Below, in pieces: positions 61,273 through 64,000 of a stretch of 64,000 nt of DNA. The number at the start of each line of letters is the position of its first letter. Within the stretch, counting starts at the first letter, position 1. The stretch lies in NCBI GenBank assembly GCA_964389305.1, contig CAYMEK010000018.1, positions 1 through 64,000 of the forward strand, given 5' to 3'. A program made the position numbers and the translations under genes. The notes under the pieces were generated by a model. The model had not been told where the DNA came from, did no database searches, and saw nothing but the letters and a program-made list of their open reading frames with translations. Source of the DNA: CAYMEK01 sp964389305 (GTDB lineage: Bacteria; Spirochaetota; Spirochaetia; SZUA-6; DRHE01).

Positions 61273-61939
61273 GGTCGGCAAGGAATACCGCAGCGATCAT
61301 ACTGTGGTGCACGCCCTGCGGGGCGTCAGCCTGGAGATAGGCAGCGGCGAGTTTCTCTCCGTAGCCGGTCCCTCCGGATCGGGTAAAACGACCCTGCTCA
61401 ACCTGATCGGCTGCCTGGACAAGCCCTCGGAAGGGGAAATCTACATCCAGGGGGAGCCGATCTCGGGAATGAGCAAGAAAGAGCTGGCACAGCTGCGGCG
61501 GCACAAGTTCGGCTTCGTGTTCCAGACCTTCAACCTGATCCCGGTGCTTTCGGCTTTCGAGAACGTCTCCTTCGCCCTGTCCCTGCTGGGCGTGGAGGGA
61601 GAGGATCTAAAGCGCCGGACCGCCATGATGCTGGAAGAGGTGGGCTTGAAGGGCCTGGAAGCACGGCGGCCGGGCGAGCTTTCCGGCGGCCAGCAGCAGC
61701 GGGTGGCCGTTGCCCGGGCCTTGATCAAGGAGCCGCAGCTCGTGCTGGCCGACGAGCCCACGGCCAACCTGGACTCCGAGACCGGCCGCGAGATCCTGGA
61801 CCTGATGGTGGAGCTGAACAGCAGACACGGGACCACCTTCGTCTTTTCCACCCACGATCCAATGGTGATGGAGTACGCCCGCCGCCTGGTGCGGCTGCAC
61901 GACGGGCGGATCACCGGCGACGAGAGGAGGAAGCGATGA
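61256..61939 (+). CDS. ABC transporter ATPase, LolD/MacB type
   Basis: A 227-residue ATPase with Walker A VAGPSGSGKTTLLNLIG, Q-loop VFQTFNLIP, signature LSGGQQQRVAVARALI, Walker B LVLADEPTANLD and the switch His in VFSTHDPMV. This belongs to the MacB/LolD/FtsE group that works with FtsX-type permeases to move lipoproteins or antimicrobial compounds, not ordinary uptake. AAGGAGA precedes the ATG at 61256. Its stop overlaps the first permease start by four bases (ATGA), so the two are coupled. Confidence 0.95.
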   Translation: MIKIDKVGKEYRSDHTVVHALRGVSLEIGSGEFLSVAGPSGSGKTTLLNLIGCLDKPSEGEIYIQGEPISGMSKKELAQLRRHKFGFVFQTFNLIPVLSAFENVSFALSLLGVEGEDLKRRTAMMLEEVGLKGLEARRPGELSGGQQQRVAVARALIKEPQLVLADEPTANLDSETGREILDLMVELNSRHGTTFVFSTHDPMVMEYARRLVRLHDGRITGDERRKR

Positions 61940-63168
61940 AGTTCCTGCTGACCCTGGCCTGGAAGAACCTCTCCCGCTACCGTCGCCGCACCCTGATCAC
62001 GGCCGTGGCCCTGGCCGTAGGGTTAGCCCTGTTCATCTTCATGGACGGCTGGCTGCAGGGGGCCGAAAGAGAGTCGGAGCGCAATATCATCTGGTACGAA
62101 TCCGGTTCAGCCAAAGTCATGACCGTCGAATACCTGCAGAACCTCGACAGCATGCCCCTGAAGCAGGCCATCGAAGATCCTCGGGCCGTGGAGCAGGCCC
62201 TGGAAGGCGCCGGGGTCACGACCACGCGGCGAACAGTTTTTGCCGGGGAGATCTTCTACGGTGAGGGATCGATGTACGTTAAAGTCATCGCCGTCGACCC
62301 GCGGACCGACGAAAAGATCTATCGCCTGTCCGAGACACTGTCACGGGGAAGATATCTTGAGCCGGGGGAGCAGGGGGTCGTTCTGGGTGAGTGGCTGGCC
62401 CAGGACCTGGGAGTCGAGGTGGGAGAGGTGATCGCCTTACGCACTCGGACCCGCTACGGCGCCTATCAAACCCTGGATCTGCTCGTGGTCGGAGTGTTGA
62501 ACAGTCCCAATCCGGTGATCAACAAGGGAACGGCCTACATCCCCCTGTCCCTGGCCGGCGAGGCGCTGGAAATGGAGGGGGCGGTGACGGAGATCACCCT
62601 GTACTTCCCCGAATGGCAGGACCCCGAGGCCAAGGTGCAGAGCCTGCGGGATCGTTTGGCCGCCTTTCCGGGAGTCACGGTTCAGAGCTGGAAGGATCTG
62701 GCCCGGGATTTCCTGATGATCGCCCAGGCCAAGAGCGCCGGCAGCAGCATCCTCCTCGTCCTGGTGTTCATCATCGCCGCAGTGGGCATCTCCAACACCA
62801 TGCTCATGGCCGTGTACGAGCGGGTGCGGGAGATCGGCATGATGCGCGCCATGGGCATGAAGGACCTCTCCATCCGGCTGACCTTTCTCTTCGAGGCAGG
62901 TGGGATCGGGCTGATCGGGGCTCTCGCCGGAGTGGTTTTGGGAGTGGCCCTCAACTGGTACATGGTTGCCCGGGGGATCGACTTCAGCGCGATCATGGGA
63001 CATATGGACATCGGCTACCGCGTGCACAGCGTGTTCCGCTCGGCCTGGCACCCCCAGGCCATCGCAGGCGGGTTCGTTTTCGGAGTGATCGCGGCCATGC
63101 TGGTCTCCATCATCCCTTCCTCCCGGGCGCTGAAGATGGAGATCACCGACGCCTTGAGGTACGAATAG
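61936..63168 (+). CDS. ABC transporter permease, FtsX/LolE-like
   Basis: A 410-residue permease with four membrane helices: one at the N-terminus (TLITAVALAVGLALFIFMDGW) and three at the C-terminus (ILLVLVFIIAAVGISNTMLMAVYERVREIGMMRAMG; FEAGGIGLIGALAGVVLGVALNWY; AIAGGFVFGVIAAMLVSIIPSSRALKM). A periplasmic MacB-type domain lies between (about residues 45-265). The YERVREIGMMRAMG coupling motif fits the family. With the next permease it would make a LolCE-like heterodimer for lipoprotein release or export. Confidence 0.93.
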   Translation: MKFLLTLAWKNLSRYRRRTLITAVALAVGLALFIFMDGWLQGAERESERNIIWYESGSAKVMTVEYLQNLDSMPLKQAIEDPRAVEQALEGAGVTTTRRTVFAGEIFYGEGSMYVKVIAVDPRTDEKIYRLSETLSRGRYLEPGEQGVVLGEWLAQDLGVEVGEVIALRTRTRYGAYQTLDLLVVGVLNSPNPVINKGTAYIPLSLAGEALEMEGAVTEITLYFPEWQDPEAKVQSLRDRLAAFPGVTVQSWKDLARDFLMIAQAKSAGSSILLVLVFIIAAVGISNTMLMAVYERVREIGMMRAMGMKDLSIRLTFLFEAGGIGLIGALAGVVLGVALNWYMVARGIDFSAIMGHMDIGYRVHSVFRSAWHPQAIAGGFVFGVIAAMLVSIIPSSRALKMEITDALRYE

Positions 63169-63183
63169 TGGAGAGAGAGTGAC

Positions 63184-64000
63184 ATGAAATTGGCCAGGAT
63201 TGCCTTCAGGAATATCCGCCGCAACCGGCGCCGCAGCCTGCTTTCGGGGGCGGCCATCGCCATCGCCACCATGGCCATCACCTTTTTGTTTGCCTACATT
63301 GCCGGATTTCTGGGCAACTACCAGTCCAACATCGTCCGCTATATGACCGGCCACGTGCGCATCCGCCATGCGGAGTACGACGAGTACGAGCAGCTCAATC
63401 CGCTGCACCTCAGCGTGGCCGGCTACGAAGAGGTGGTGCGGAGGATGGAGGCGGAACCGGAAGTGCAGGCGGCCGTGCCCCGCACCCGCTTCGCCACGGC
63501 CATATACCACAATGACCGCACCATCGGCGGCCTGGGTTTGGGCGTGGATTTCCAGAGGGAAAGCGCCGTCATGAAAATCCAGGACTCCCTGCAGCAGGGC
63601 CGTCTGCCGGAAGCCGGGAGCAAGGAGATGCTCCTGTCCGCCGGCCTGGCCGAAGAGCTGGGTTTGGGAACGGGTGAAAAGCTGACCTTGCTCAGCAAGA
63701 ACAAGTACATGGGCATGTCCGGCATGACCTTTACGGTAAGCGGCATCGTGCTCTTTCCGGTGTCGGGGTTCAACGAGAGATTTTTCCTTCTTCCCATCGA
63801 TACGGCCAGCCGCTTCCTCAAGATGGACCAGGAGGCCACCGAGGTCCTGGTGCTGCTGGACAATCCCGACAAGGTCGAAGAGTTCGCTGGGAAGGCGCAG
63901 GGGATTCTCGCCGCCATGGGCCGAAAGTCCCTGTCCGCCCGGGCCTGGACCAAGATCGATTTCGTCTATGGCCTGATCGAGTATGCCCAGACCATCTATG
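63184..64000 (+). CDS. Second ABC permease, FtsX-like, cut by window end
   Basis: The first 272 residues of a permease. The N-terminal helix is SLLSGAAIAIATMAITFLFAYIAGFLG, followed by the MacB-type periplasmic domain (RTRFATAIYHNDRTIGGLGLGVDF, DTASRFLKMDQEATEVLVLLDN). The frame is open to the last base. It starts 15 bases after the first permease with GGAGAGAG upstream. It is the paralogous partner, so the transporter is a heterodimer. Its three C-terminal helices lie beyond the window. Confidence 0.9.
   Translation, partial: MKLARIAFRNIRRNRRRSLLSGAAIAIATMAITFLFAYIAGFLGNYQSNIVRYMTGHVRIRHAEYDEYEQLNPLHLSVAGYEEVVRRMEAEPEVQAAVPRTRFATAIYHNDRTIGGLGLGVDFQRESAVMKIQDSLQQGRLPEAGSKEMLLSAGLAEELGLGTGEKLTLLSKNKYMGMSGMTFTVSGIVLFPVSGFNERFFLLPIDTASRFLKMDQEATEVLVLLDNPDKVEEFAGKAQGILAAMGRKSLSARAWTKIDFVYGLIEYAQTIY

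Noticed and set aside
1..64000. CRISPR array, tRNA, rRNA or insertion sequence
   Set aside because: No spaced repeat array, cloverleaf, rRNA segment or transposase was found on either strand.

Overview
The window is a GC-rich bacterial chromosome segment, most likely from an uncultivated or little-studied spirochaete (Spirochaetota). I infer this from the many predicted lipoproteins with loose lipoboxes, several TPR lipoproteins, a periplasmic cell-wall and SH3/LysM cluster, and a Crp-family gene beside glmS. No rRNA or other marker fixes the lineage, so this is a moderate-confidence inference. One 100-base run of N (22103-22202) shows it is a scaffolded draft assembly. I found no tRNA, rRNA, CRISPR array or insertion sequence.

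Layout. 1-328: a broken VapC-like PIN gene. 491-5860: unknown protein, thioredoxin, a minus-strand lipoprotein, Crp-family regulator, a small ORF, glmS and an exported protein. 5934-10751 (minus): a chain of envelope genes, namely a putative glycosyl hydrolase with a BNR-repeat front, a large TPR lipoprotein, a small Cys protein and a TPR lipoprotein. 10956-17909 (plus): a tightly overlapping run of TPR lipoprotein, SLT-LysM transglycosylase, exported protein, SH3-like lipoprotein and ABC-F ATPase. 17981-22044: a glycosyltransferase, MobB-like GTPase, a 53-residue protein with cysQ, and an aldo/keto reductase.

22421-27939: a promoter and the hoxF-hoxU-hoxY-hoxH operon for a bidirectional NAD(P)-linked [NiFe] hydrogenase. 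It ends in one reading frame that joins a hydrogenase maturation protease to a response-regulator receiver. The operon suggests an anaerobe or facultative anaerobe balancing NAD(P)H against H2. 28128-35966: a membrane protein, M16 peptidase, RlmI-like methyltransferase, Hsp20 with a clear terminator, a LOG-like protein, a LeuB-type dehydrogenase and an orphan DUF4143-like fragment.

36271-39174 encodes the most unusual protein here: a YidC/Oxa1-like domain, a multi-helix middle, and a sulfatase/phosphotransferase-type alkaline-phosphatase-superfamily domain in one 967-residue chain. 39323-44660: a double-domain DNA methyltransferase, a phosphohexomutase, and a hybrid histidine kinase whose receiver seems to lack its phospho-acceptor Asp. 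44691-49314: rhomboid protease, prfA, prmC and a RelA/SpoT enzyme. 49570-59686: two adjacent giant exported proteins made of Ig-like repeats; the second ends in a likely outer-membrane barrel. 59768-64000: a YtrA-type GntR regulator with three half-sites over its promoter, leading a slipin and a LolD/LolE-like ABC exporter that runs off the window.
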